A stretch of 64,000 nucleotides of DNA, taken from assembly GCA_038380795.1 (NCBI GenBank), contig CM076267.1:15421501-15485500 (forward strand), in the 5' to 3' direction. Made by a program: the position numbers and the translations under genes. The notes under the pieces are model-generated. The model was not told the origin of the DNA, made no database searches, and was given only the letters and a program-made list of their open reading frames with translations. Source of the DNA: Pyrocephalus nanus. Its lineage: Eukaryota > Chordata > Aves > Passeriformes > Tyrannidae. Shown in pieces: positions 12,829 to 23,483 of this stretch; position 1 is the stretch's first letter; each line of letters begins with the position of its first letter.

Positions 12829-13296
12829 TCCTTTCTGGGAAAGGGTTAAAAGGAAAGATTGAGTTTGGACACATTTATTATCATACCTTGAAAGTGAACT
12901 CACTAAGCAAGAAGCAGGAAGAAGAGAAGACTAATTTGCTTTCAAGGATTCTTGATTAGAACAGATATTTTCAATTACATGTGATTGTTTTATCTGAATA
13001 CTGTAAGGATCAAAGTCATTTAATCTGTCAGTCAGATCAGGTCTTCATCTCACATCTGGAAGAGGAAAAACAAACAAGTGAATGGAAGGTGCTGTTCTCA
13101 ATTACAGTCCTCTAGGCAAATAATAATTATTTGGTTTGCTCTTGTTAAGGGATAAACCTCAGAATGATCCACAGAATTGGTCTATTAGAAACACCAGTTT
13201 GTGAATTTAAGCTTAGACATCAATAAGTTACATTTCCTAAGAGATACCCTGCCAGAACTGCTGGTGTTCTCTTTTCTAGTTTTAAATCTGCTTCAA

Positions 13297-13349
13297 TAAC
13301 AACAACAAAACAAAACAAACAAACAAAACCAAAAACACCCCACCAAACC
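13297..13349 (+). repeat. A/C simple tract, (AAC)n/(AAAC)n
   Basis: AACAACAACAAAACAAAACAA continues into AAAC units and an 'aaaacaccccacc' end, all without G or T. Same class as the tract at 11997-12070. Confidence 0.9.
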
Positions 13350-13439
13350 TCATAATGTTTTTTTACTCTCTACCTTTCTATTTTTATTTTTTTATAGAGG
13401 TAATAAGTGTTTCTAGCAGAAATCACCTTTGCAATTATC

Positions 13440-13455
13440 TTTTTTTTTTTTTTTT
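13440..13455. repeat. Poly-T run (16)
   Basis: An uninterrupted run of 16 T, about 90 bases beyond the A/C tract at 13297. No attached retroelement recognised. Confidence 0.9.
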
Positions 13456-14916
13456 GGCAATAATTAATTTGGAGTATTTGATTCTGCTTAGTAAGTATAA
13501 CTTTTAAGAACTTTTGAGACATGAATCTTCAGTGCACCAGAGGAACTTTTAAGGGCAATCTTCAGATTTCTGGGTTGCAACTTAATTTCAGCTTTGCCCC
13601 GATTAGGTGTTAAGATAATAGGATGCAACTGTGGGCATTTAGAGATGGTGCCAGCTTACAGAAACTTTCTTCTGCTATATTATATAAGAAGAGTGAAAAC
13701 TGGCAGGAGTTGACAGCTAGCAAGCACATACCAGAGATGAGTTACAGCATTGAACTCTAGAGGAGGAGGGGGTTTTATGTTACTTTCATAACACTTAAAA
13801 ATAGAATTTAATGAAATTGAGTTTTTTCAGGGCTCTGGTAATTTTCAAACAACCAGTAGATTCAATGGACAACTTTAAAGAAATCAACACAACAAAACTA
13901 TGAAAAACTACACATTATCACTAGATTTAAGTAGCTATCTGGAAGCCTGTACTAGCAAGGGAAAATATGCATGAGTCCACAAACTCATGAGGCTGAGTAT
14001 CTGAGTAAAAGGCTCTTGTTTCAGAGTAGAAGAAAGTGCAACTACCTGAAGCTTCATCAGTCACATCCTCACACAGCCAAATCCCTCTGCTTCTTCTTTT
14101 TCCATGTTCCCAGAGCACAGATTTCTCTGGGCTGCTGTCAGGCTGTCAGAGATCTTGTCACAAAATACTTCTTTCTACCATGGCAGAGATCTGCTGAGCG
14201 ACCTTTTCAAAGTGGGGGTGTCAAAGCAACTGACAACCTCATTTGTCTGACCAGGAATGCCATGTCAAGCCTTTGCTTTACCCTTGTCTCACTGGAATTA
14301 ACAAACCAGTCCTTGCTTCTGCATAAATTACCAGCGTATTATGCAGGCTCTTGGGAACACCCATTCTTCACATCACACAGTCCTGCTAAGGACAGCAGCC
14401 TGGTGGAAAAGAAAACAAAATCAAACACTCGACCATCTAGTGAAACTTAAAGGTTTCAATGTGCCCACCCACAATGAGGCCAATCCAAACTTGTCTGAAT
14501 TCAGGATTGATGTTGGACTCACACAATGAGTAGGTAAACTTGGCATCTTGCTACTTTCCAAAGACTTAAGGCAATCAGCTGGATATTCTTCTTGGGAGAC
14601 CATGTAGCCTCTTTGAACTCAACTATTGGAGCAGAGGTCACCCTGATGTGTAAATTGCCCTTCACTGCCTTTCAGAGTTTCTCTGTCCCAACTTATTTAA
14701 ATGGGAGTTAAAGGGTCTTTTTTGATCAAATATTTTGTTCCACAGTGGAACATGGGTTGTTCAGGTTCTCCATGGCTTCTTCTGTCAAGCCCTCTAACTT
14801 CATAACTGGGCTGGCAGTTACTAAACTTTCTGTGCAGACGACAAGTGATGTGGATTTATCACATGCTTTGGCATATAACTAACTGCTTTATCAAATATTC
14901 TAAGGAAAGAAAATTG
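13456..14916. other. Non-coding unique sequence
   Basis: Contains the 159-codon plus frame at 13971-14450, the longest plus-strand frame outside repeats. Its translation shows no recognisable domain, no convincing splice sites and no signal peptide, and it is overlapped by other frames. I treat it as chance. Confidence 0.6.
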
Positions 14917-14990
14917 AAAAAAAACCCACCAAACAACAAAACCAAAAGCAACAACAACAAAAAAAACCCCAACAGCAACAAAAAAAACCC
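14917..14990 (+). repeat. A/C simple tract
   Basis: A-runs alternate with CCC, AAC and CAACAACAA blocks, with only two G in about 74 bases. Same class as the other A/C tracts. Confidence 0.9.
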
Positions 14991-15989
14991 TGCAACTTAA
15001 TATTCATATATTTCTGGCTTCAGAGTCCAGGAGTGGATCCTGCAATTTCTTCAACTGCTCAGTTACACATCCAATTTTTCTGACTGCACATCTGTTTATT
15101 GGCAGTGCTCAAGGCACCCCTTAATCCTTTTTGTCATGAAGTAAGTAAAGTAAGTTTATCTAGCTTCTGTGTTATCTGCCTGCAAGGCATATTTACCATG
15201 TATGAAACTGATACCAACTTCATATAACAGGTATAATGGTCAGTGTCATCAGAAATTAGGCCGTTCACATGTAAGATGCTTTTAATGGTTTAAAATTGTG
15301 CCAGATTTAAATAATGACACAAAATTAAAAAAATAATAAAAAAAAAAAGAGGGCAAGACCAAAAAAAACCCCAAACTGCTTAGCCATGGAGATTCATTCC
15401 TGTGGCAAAGTTTGTAGGAAGAGGTAAGGTTTTTAATTAGACCAACTGATATTCCTGGAAAATAGCAAGCATATGCTTCCAGGCACATGAGCCCTTTGTC
15501 AGGTCTGAAATACAAGAAAAACACTTCAGGCTAAATACAGGTTGAGAACAAGCTGCTTTGAGTTAAACTTCATTATGTTAATCAGTCAATTTGAGAGAAA
15601 GGTGTGCTTTGTGTTGTAATTCCTCAGCTCATTACATGTGGAAGAGTTCTTAAATTCCAACGTGCTGATATGCTTATTTTATTGTACAATTTGCTCATCA
15701 TGCAGCCTAATAAGGAAAACACCCAGGAAATGAAACTGAGTAAGAGCAAAGTGCACTTGATGCCTATCGCAGTGCCTCAGTGTCTGGTGGCTGACACTGT
15801 ATTTGGGAATGTGGACCTGTTCGGTGACTAAGTACCTCCTTTTCCCTCACATAACAAAACTGCCTTCACTGGAAATAGGGAGAGATCAAGGAAACTGTTT
15901 CACCAAACACTGGTTTTGTGATAATCTACATGGAAAAGCCAAAATTCACTTCACTGGCTCCACTGACACTAATTGCACAGCAACACAGT
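14991..15989. other. Non-coding sequence with an A-rich patch
   Basis: An A-rich stretch at 15325-15372 (A-runs with occasional T, G and CCC). Otherwise AT-rich unique sequence with frames up to 80 codons and no recognisable product. Confidence 0.6.
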
Positions 15990-16130
15990 CCATGTATTTT
16001 AAGGGCAGGAAGACCCATTAGATCATCTGCTCTGTCTTCCTGCAGAGCTGCATGTTGTATTATTTAATAAAAATCATCTGTACCAAGCAGGTGCTCCAAG
16101 CCAGATCCCTTAATTTTTCAGTCAGTTTCT
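15990..16130 (-). mobile_element. Ancient CR1-family LINE 3' end relic
   Basis: 'AAGGGCAGGAAGACCC' followed by 'attagatcatctgctctgtc' and 'ttcctgcagagc' matches the antisense of the CR1 3' region, where a 'GGAAGGGACC...GATCATCTAGTC(TGA)CC(T)CCTG' pattern is typical of birds, crocodiles and turtles. The copy is 5'-truncated and diverged. A further stretch near 16170-16215 ('tgctgtacaatatacagaca' then 'atgtcctgacc') resembles an L2/MIR-type tail in antisense and may be a second, separate relic. Confidence 0.5.
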
Positions 16131-17322
16131 AAGCTTCCTGTTCTTTTCTAATGCTACTTAAAGCTTTGCATATTGCTATGCTGTACAATATACAGACAAT
16201 GTCCTGACCTGAACTCCTTCAGGGTGTCAGTATCAGAAAAGCAAATATTTATGCAAATGGTTGTGATAGTTAGGGTAAATAATGAAGAAATAACAGCGAA
16301 GCAGAGATATTTCCTGGAGGTTTAATGCCTAGCCAGGAAGAGCTGATGCTCTGCACTGATTTTGGTCAGTTATTAAATGTCTTGCTATTGTCTATAAATA
16401 GATTATTATTGCTATTGTTATATAATGAAAACAGAAAATTAAGTATACATTTAGAGCCCTGTGGCATATGGCTTTCTTTCTGGATCATCATTACCATATA
16501 CATCATGCAGCATAAATGTTTGCAACCCTGACTTGTTGAATCATTTCACTGGAATCCACCATTTTATGGCAGAATTCTTCATTGGCTCATGAGTCTCTTG
16601 TTTTGCATGACCTGTTGCTTTCCTGAAAACAGGAAAAAAAGACAGCTGAGGGAAAGTTTTTGTCTTGAAGTCCCATTTCTGTCTCTCTGAGTAATGTTAC
16701 TGCGGGACCTACAGGTCACCTGGCAACATTATGGGAGTATTTAATTATCCCTGGGAAATGCTGTGTCCCATTGCTGTGGCACTGATGAGCAAACCACATA
16801 AAACTCAAAGATGAATTTGAAAAGCAAACCCTTAAAGACTTGTACATTTCTATGAGTATAGTCTGGAGAAATCTTTTGTGGCTCTGCCAGCAAAACTGTT
16901 TCACAAATTTTCAGTGTTCTGCCTGCTGCTTTGATCTCTTTTTCCCCCATCCCATCCCTGCCTAATCTTGCTGGTCACAGGAAGCAATGAAACAAAAAAA
17001 ACCATTATCTATTAAAGGGCCAGAAACCACAACAGTTATAACTCCCCATTACACTTCTAGACCTAGTGCACTCTTGCACTTCACTTGAGAAGCAGCCTTT
17101 GAAAATCTGATAGCTTCAGGTCCATTTGGATCAAGACTGGGTAGAGCTCTCCCACACCTTGACCTGAACCAATACCACATATCACAAACTGGAAGGACCA
17201 GAGTCCGTTTTCTGCATGACTTCCTTTCTTTAGAGTCAGACCACTGGAGGATCTGTGTCAAAACCAGGCAACTTTGAGGTCGTGTCTCATCCTCTGCTTT
17301 TCGCCAGAACTGGCCAGTTCAA
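16131..17322. other. Non-coding unique sequence
   Basis: Apart from the possible L2/MIR-type tail near 16170-16215, nothing recognisable. Frames up to 69 codons. Confidence 0.6.
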
Positions 17323-17911
17323 TGTAGTGGTTCAATGTAGCTGGCAACTGAGTATCATGCACCCACCCACTCACATCCTACCCCACCACCCAATGGGATG
17401 TGAAGGAGAATTGGAAAACATGGAAGGTAAAATCCCTGAGTAGAAATAAGAACAATTTTAATAATTTAAATAAATTAAAACATAATAATAATTGTAATTA
17501 AAAGAAAAGCACCAAAAGGAGAGAGAAATAAAACTGGAGGAAGACAAGTGATGCACAATACAATCATTCACCACCTGCTGACAAATGCCCAGCCAGACCC
17601 GGAGCAGCGATCAGCGCCTCCCAAGCAATTCCCCCCAATTTATATACTGAGTATGACGTTCTATGCCGTGGAATATCCTTTAGGTCAGTTCAGGTCAGCT
17701 GTCCTGGCCATACTTCCTCACAGCTTGTTGTACACCTGCTCACTGGCAGGGCCTGGGAAACTGAAAAGTCCTTAATTAAAAGTAAGCACTACTTAGGACC
17801 AGCAAAAACATCAGTATGTTATCAACTTTATTCCCATACTAAATCCAAAATGACAGCACTGTACCAGCTACTAGGAAGAAAATTAACTCTATCCCAGTCA
17901 AAACCAAGGCA
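17323..17911 (-). mobile_element. Solo LTR of an avian ERVL-type endogenous retrovirus
   Basis: On the minus strand this begins TGCCTTGGTTTTGACTGGG (17911 downward) and runs through 'atagagttaattttcttcct' and 'agtagctggtac', the well-known opening of the avian ERVL-type LTR. A TATA box (antisense TTTATATA, 17639-17646) lies mid-element, and an ATTAAA poly(A) signal (antisense TTTAAT, 17457-17462) lies in the 3' third, so U3, R and U5 are in the usual order. The ends are TG...CA. The 5-base flanks are ttcaa (17318-17322) and ttcag (17912-17916), a 4/5 match to the 5-bp target duplication expected for ERVL. There is no internal gag/pol on either side, so this is a solo LTR left by recombination. 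It is clearly diverged, hence not recent. Confidence 0.88.
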
Positions 17912-20900
17912 TTCAGCTCCAAAGCCCAAAGACAGAAGCAGAAGAGATGGAAAATAGAGGCAGTCAACACTCATCTCTCAACACTAAGTCTGGAGTTCTC
18001 AGTTTAATTTCAGGATGGCACAACAGAGCTCTCAGAAACACATATGTACCTATCCTGTGGACAAAGAGAGATTTGTCATTTTTATAGATGGCTCAAATAT
18101 ATCTGGAAGCTCTATGCCATGGTCATCCTATATCAAAGGCCATTTCATAAGAAAACACTGTAGCAGTCTATTTATAGAAACAGCATACTGCACTTTGACT
18201 GCTGTGGGTAAAACCAAACACCTCTCTGCCTTCCTAAAACAGTAGAAACAACACACCCTTTCTCCAGAAGGGCCATTTCCATAAAAGAAATAAAATTAAA
18301 GAGGGAAACATTGTCCTGAGGGAAGAAGTTGGGGACACAGAAGTAATGTTTCCAATCCAAAGTTGTCACATGAGTGGGGGGTGAACAGGAGAAGACAGCA
18401 ACCAGGGGAATACTTCGTGGCTATGTAATTTGCTAAACTGAGGTGGACACAAGGAAGAAGGTTGAGGGAGGACAGGCATTTATTTTAGAAAGGAAATTTG
18501 AATCCCATTAGAATGACCACAGTGGAATGAATCCAGCCAAAGAAGTGGAATGGGGGTCATAAATAACAGAAATCAGAGGTCAAGCAGCAAGGCACTGCTG
18601 CAAAACCCATCTGAATAGTAGATGCAGGCTTCTAAAAGCACATAACTGAGCTCTCCAGGCTCTCAGGACCACCAAGGATGCCTCTAACTATCTAACTTAC
18701 TCTCAAGACACTACCTGACATATCTTCTAGCTCTTTCTTCTGGTCTCCTCATCCCATCTGTGAATGGCAGGGGTGTCCAGATCTGCCTCTCCAGTGTTTT
18801 ACACAGCTGATACCACACCTTGCCCATCTCTGCAGGATACAATCTCTTCACTGTACTCCTCCTTTTCACTATGACAATTCCATTCACAAGAACATTCTCA
18901 TTAGATAGCAGCTTTGAGCAGGTTTAAATATGACAATTTCATTCTCTGCATGATACCCAGCAAGAAACCTTCTTTATTCTTTGGTTCAACCTCCCCTGAT
19001 GCAGGAAAACACGTCTTTTTTTGACAAGCATTAAATATTACAGCATCATAACCTGACTTTATAATATAGACAAGAGAAAGTGTGTTGAGTAATTGTACAA
19101 ATATATGAAACTTTAACTGAATTAGTTTTCCCAAGTGCAGTTATACAAGTTTATTAATTCCGTACCAATCCATTTGAAATTTTGTGGATATACAGTTGAC
19201 CAATTAATTTCAAGAAGATTTATTCAGTGAGATGCCTGGTGGCATCTGACTGCTGTACTGCCTTCATGTTTACATGAGTGAGTCTACTTGGTCCCCTGCA
19301 GGAGGGATCCACTGCAGAGTGTCACTGATAGGAGTAACAATCATATGTATAAAAATAAGAATATGAACATGTATACTATGTGCACCATTTTTCCAGATTT
19401 CTCTCTTTCACATGAAAAGATAATGTAACAAAGGTAGTGTTTTCATAATAATTCACCACTTCTCCCATACCCATGGAAAAAATAAGCATAATAAATATAT
19501 AAACAGGTTTGACTGTAAAAAAAATAGTGATTTGGAGGTCATAAGGTAGGGGGGTCTGTCTACCCCCACCTGTTTTTCTAAATGGTCCATTATTCATCCA
19601 TTCCTAAGTCATAAGAAATATCATTCAGATCATATCTCTCTATAATAAGATTTGCCAAGAATAAAATTAAGTACAACATAGGTTTTCTGTGGCATCTTTT
19701 GCTAAGAGATGTTGCTTTTTGAAGGAAACCTAAACTGCTAAGGGCCTGAAAGGCATTATTATTCTTACAACAACTTTCAATCTGAGAAGCCATCCTTCAT
19801 CTTGGGAATTTGTTTCAGATGGGGACCAAGCAATAATTGCCGTCCTCCTCCACAGACTTGTCTCATAATAAGAAACATGTGCACAGCTGGAGGGGTGTGA
19901 GGTTGGGATAGGACTGGCAGTGGAGATGTGCACGTTCAAGAGCAGATGGAACACTGCTTTTTATTAAGAGAGAAGGAGAAGTAGATTCAAAACACCTGGC
20001 AGAAAGGTGCTTGCTTTTCCCTTCAGTCTCATGAAAGCCATTGTGACAGTGGAGGCACTTATATGTAAACCAACTCAAAAGTAAGGGGAAAAAATATAAA
20101 TAAAAATGAAAAAAAAAAAAAAAGAAAGAAAAAATTAAAAACTGAAGAACTTTCCATAATAACTGTGATCGAGTGGATAGTATCGAAGCAGAAATGATGC
20201 TTCTCAACTGCACTGCAAATATGTCATTTTGAAATAGAAGAACTTAAGATTAGGTTTATTTGGAAAAGGTGTATCAGATTAGTATCTTGGAAGTAATCTA
20301 ACATCATTTTAGAAAAATCCATTAGTCACTGTGGAGACTACAGATTACCAATGTCTACACCTACAGAGTGACCCTGTTTATCACTCCATACACCTAGAGA
20401 CAGCTCAAAAAAACATAAATATGAAACAGCCAGTTGGCTAATCTTTTGCATACCAGAGGTTTTGAGAAGCCGTGCACCAGTTTCCTGAGGTAGAATATAA
20501 TTTATCATCAGAAAACAGAACAGACTTTTATCAACTGGGAGGTAGTTTTAACAGAGATAATGAGCTCCATTCAATAGTAAAGGCTGATTCAGAAATTCTC
20601 ACTTTTACAGAAACTTCTGTGATACAAAGATTTCTGTAAAATGGCAAACACCACCCTCAGAGGAAGATCGAGCAGAATCCTTTTGATGAAAAAGCAAGTG
20701 ATAGAAAGGAAAAAAAATATAAATTCCTAAATTTTTTTCCAAGTTTTTCATCAGATTACCTTGATTTTTTAAAGATCTACTTGGTTGTGAGATGATCCCC
20801 AAATACTGACAAACACAAGAGCATTACAAATAGAAAACCTTTAGCACGCTTTGATCTTACCCTTTTTCTATCCTGGTAGGAAAGGCATACACCATAAGGA

Positions 20901-22689
20901 AGCGATGACAGTAATGACATGAGATTGTTTCAGGGACAGGTGTGAAGAATAGATGGAAGTTGCTCCCACACCAATACTCTGTAACCTCAGAGCCAATTGC
21001 CTGAGCTAACCCTGGTTCACACACTCATAACTTGCTGTGCTTGATATTGCACATTTCTTTGTCCTTATTACTGACCTAGGCCATAAATCCCAATTATGGA
21101 AGACAGTAGAGTTCAAGCTGATGTCATATTTCACAGCAACACTAACGCCGGGGTTACCAAAGGTTGCCTTGGCCAGAAAGCAGGACTATAGTTTACTATA
21201 GTAAGCCTATATCTTCACTAGTCAGCTGCAACATCTTTCAGGCTGATTGAGCTTTGATTACCCTCTATCAAACCCATAAGCCAGAGTCTTCTCTCACAAC
21301 CAGGGGCAGAACCAAGATATGTGATCTCCTGCCTTATAGGTTGTGAAACGCACTTGCAGAGTGTGCATCAACCCCTTCTCCAGAGGCTAAATGAAGTGAC
21401 AGCCATTTCTACCACTCATATAGCTGAAGGATGAGATGTGGTAGGGGAAGAAAGAGCCCTCTGAATATATGATTCAGCCCAGCAATCATCCTGTACAAAA
21501 GAGGACTACAGATTTTTTGGTATTACTATTTAAAAATATATAAAATAATTCCCTAATTTTATGCAAAATCTGAAGACCTACCCATTTAAATGCACCAAGT
21601 CTGTATTGAAAGCTTGATGTAAAAACACCAGGGTTCTGTCTAATGATGAATAAAACTGCCTTGAGATACACCTAACAACTCACAACTTTTACACAGTTGT
21701 TGCCAAAATACAGAAAGAACACAGCCTAAAAGAAAAAAACAACCTGCATTCTTCTATATCTTTGCCTTTTGGGGTATTGTCAGCATCATAACAATATTTC
21801 AGAGTTTAGTGTCCACCAGAAGGAGACACCAAAAAGTTTAGCATGTCCCAGCTGCTTCATAGCAGCCTCAGAAGCCATTTTCCCTGATGGCTGTGGGGAG
21901 AAGATGCAATCCCTCCATTTGCACTTCATTGTCTTTCATGTGTACACATAAAAGGGATGTTACCAATTCTTTTATATTTTCCGAACACCTCAACAAACGT
22001 CAGTCAATATGCACAGGAGAATGCACACATGCAGTTTGGAAGGGCTTCTTCCATTAGAACTAGAAACTGCAAGGGCCTCCATGCACTCATACAGGCACAT
22101 TCCATAGACGCTGGCTGCAGGATGAGTCAAGTTTCTGCCTGAGAATTCTGACCAGAAATATAGGATGTACAAGTTTGGGTTTCATATTATGTGACATTCA
22201 ATGAATTTCAAGTGTGAAGAAGTACCTTCTTACTAGACAGAGTCCAGCCTAGAATTGAATGTCTCAGATGAGTAAACCTTATAACACATTTAATAGCAAT
22301 GCAGTGGAGTAAGAAAACATCTCCCTCTCGTGTCCAGGCACACAGAGAATGTATGATCTGTAAAGGCTTTTACCCTTATAAATGAGAAGTTAAAATGAAT
22401 CATCAAACAAGCATACAGGTATATTACACACCTTGGATGCAGGATGAATAAACTTATTTATCAGGACATCTAGAGCCCCGTAAGTGAAAAACTATAGAGG
22501 ACCATGCCCCTGCCTTATAGATTTTAGTGGTATTTGAACTATGTATCCCACCTCATTTCATCCCACTTGCTCTATTTATACCCCTTGAAATAGAAGGCTC
22601 AGCATGCTCTACAGTCGCTAGAGATGTGGAGACAGGAGGGAATATTCCCTTAATTATCCCATATCCCAGTGGTATATGTCACAAGCCAA
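17912..22689. other. Non-coding unique sequence with an A-rich patch
   Basis: Poly-A/GAAA-rich stretch at 20100-20140. A small palindrome, TTACTATAGTAA, lies near 21196. No gene recognised. Frames reach 116 codons on minus (19863-20213), but that one runs through the poly-T face of the A-rich patch. Confidence 0.6.
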
Positions 22690-23060
22690 AGTGCAAAAAG
22701 CTCCTGGCCTGATTACCATTCACATGCTGTGTGGAATTTATTAAATTCCTTATCCCACAGCCATTTAATCAGTGGTATTATAGGAATGAGATATTTACCC
22801 CACTGGGTGGTATGGACTGGGGCAGGAAAGCATGCCAGGAACAGCTTTGCTGATGCCTATTTATAAAGACAGTGTAATTTTCTTTCCCCCTCCCTTTGCT
22901 CAGTAGAACCACTTAGTTAGAGCTCCAGCAACAGAGCGGGGTTTATTCCGTGTCTTGTTTTCTGCAATAAATCTCTACTCCTGATGTGTTTTGATCCACA
23001 GCCAGTTTAATCTGCCTATTGACTGTTAAACTCTGTTTATTGTTTGCACAGAATCTTTGA
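22690..23060. other. AT-rich region with conserved-element-like texture and a dyad
   Basis: Dense in homeodomain-like TAAT/ATTA and FOX-like TGTTTATTGTTTGC motifs, with little simple repeat. It contains an exact dyad GGAATTTA-T-TAAATTCC (22733-22749), with GCTGTG (22726-22731) and CACAGC (22756-22761) outside it. This is the texture of developmental enhancers in avian gene deserts, but I cannot see conservation. Function is inference. Confidence 0.35.
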
Positions 23061-23239
23061 GAATTAAGCCTTTCTTTCTCCCTCTCCCAGATCCAGGTTG
23101 GATTTTTTTTAAAAGGGATTTGGAGCTGGGCTGAATACCTAAGAAAACCATTTCCTCCTCAAACTAAAGCTTTCATGGCATCACCCCATGGCCACTGCCC
23201 CATGCCTGTCTGGCTGCATATGCTTTAGACAGAGCTTAT

Positions 23240-23311
23240 CATTCAGTCTCCTTGCTTGGACAATCTTCAGATTCCCATTCAGTCTCCTCACTTGGACAGT
23301 CTTCAGATTCC
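23240..23311. repeat. 36-bp tandem duplication, two copies
   Basis: Copies at 23240-23275 and 23276-23311 start CATTCAGTCTCCT and end CTTCAGATTCC. They differ at 3 of 36 positions (about 92% identity). Since 36 is a multiple of three, the plus frame here reads a repeated 12-residue block (FSLLAWTIFRFP then FSLLTWTVFRFH). That looks like a protein repeat but needs no coding explanation. Confidence 0.95.
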
Positions 23312-23458
23312 ATGCTGAGACTGCAAATTGCAACCAGCTATTGTTCTTATTTACATTTCAACCATGCCCTTAACTGTGACTTGAACTCCAGAGCAATACA
23401 AATTGTTTCTATGCATAGTGAGTGACAGTTTCATTTCCTAACGTTGAAGGAATGTGCG

Positions 23459-23483
23459 TAGGTGTTTACCTACTAAACACCTA
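23459..23483. repeat. 10-bp inverted repeat with FOX-like half sites
   Basis: TAGGTGTTTA (23459-23468) and TAAACACCTA (23474-23483) are exact reverse complements around the 5-base spacer CCTAC. Each arm carries a forkhead-like core (TGTTTA/TAAACA). It could act as a DNA dyad for protein binding or as a short hairpin. No terminator role is expected in a eukaryotic genome. Confidence 0.85.

Noticed and set aside
13971..14450. 159-codon open frame on the plus strand
   Set aside because: No domain, signal peptide or splice context, and overlapping frames are also open. Treated as chance.
23188..23373. 61-codon frame with a 12-residue internal repeat
   Set aside because: The repeat is the 36-bp DNA duplication, with no splice or start context to support coding.
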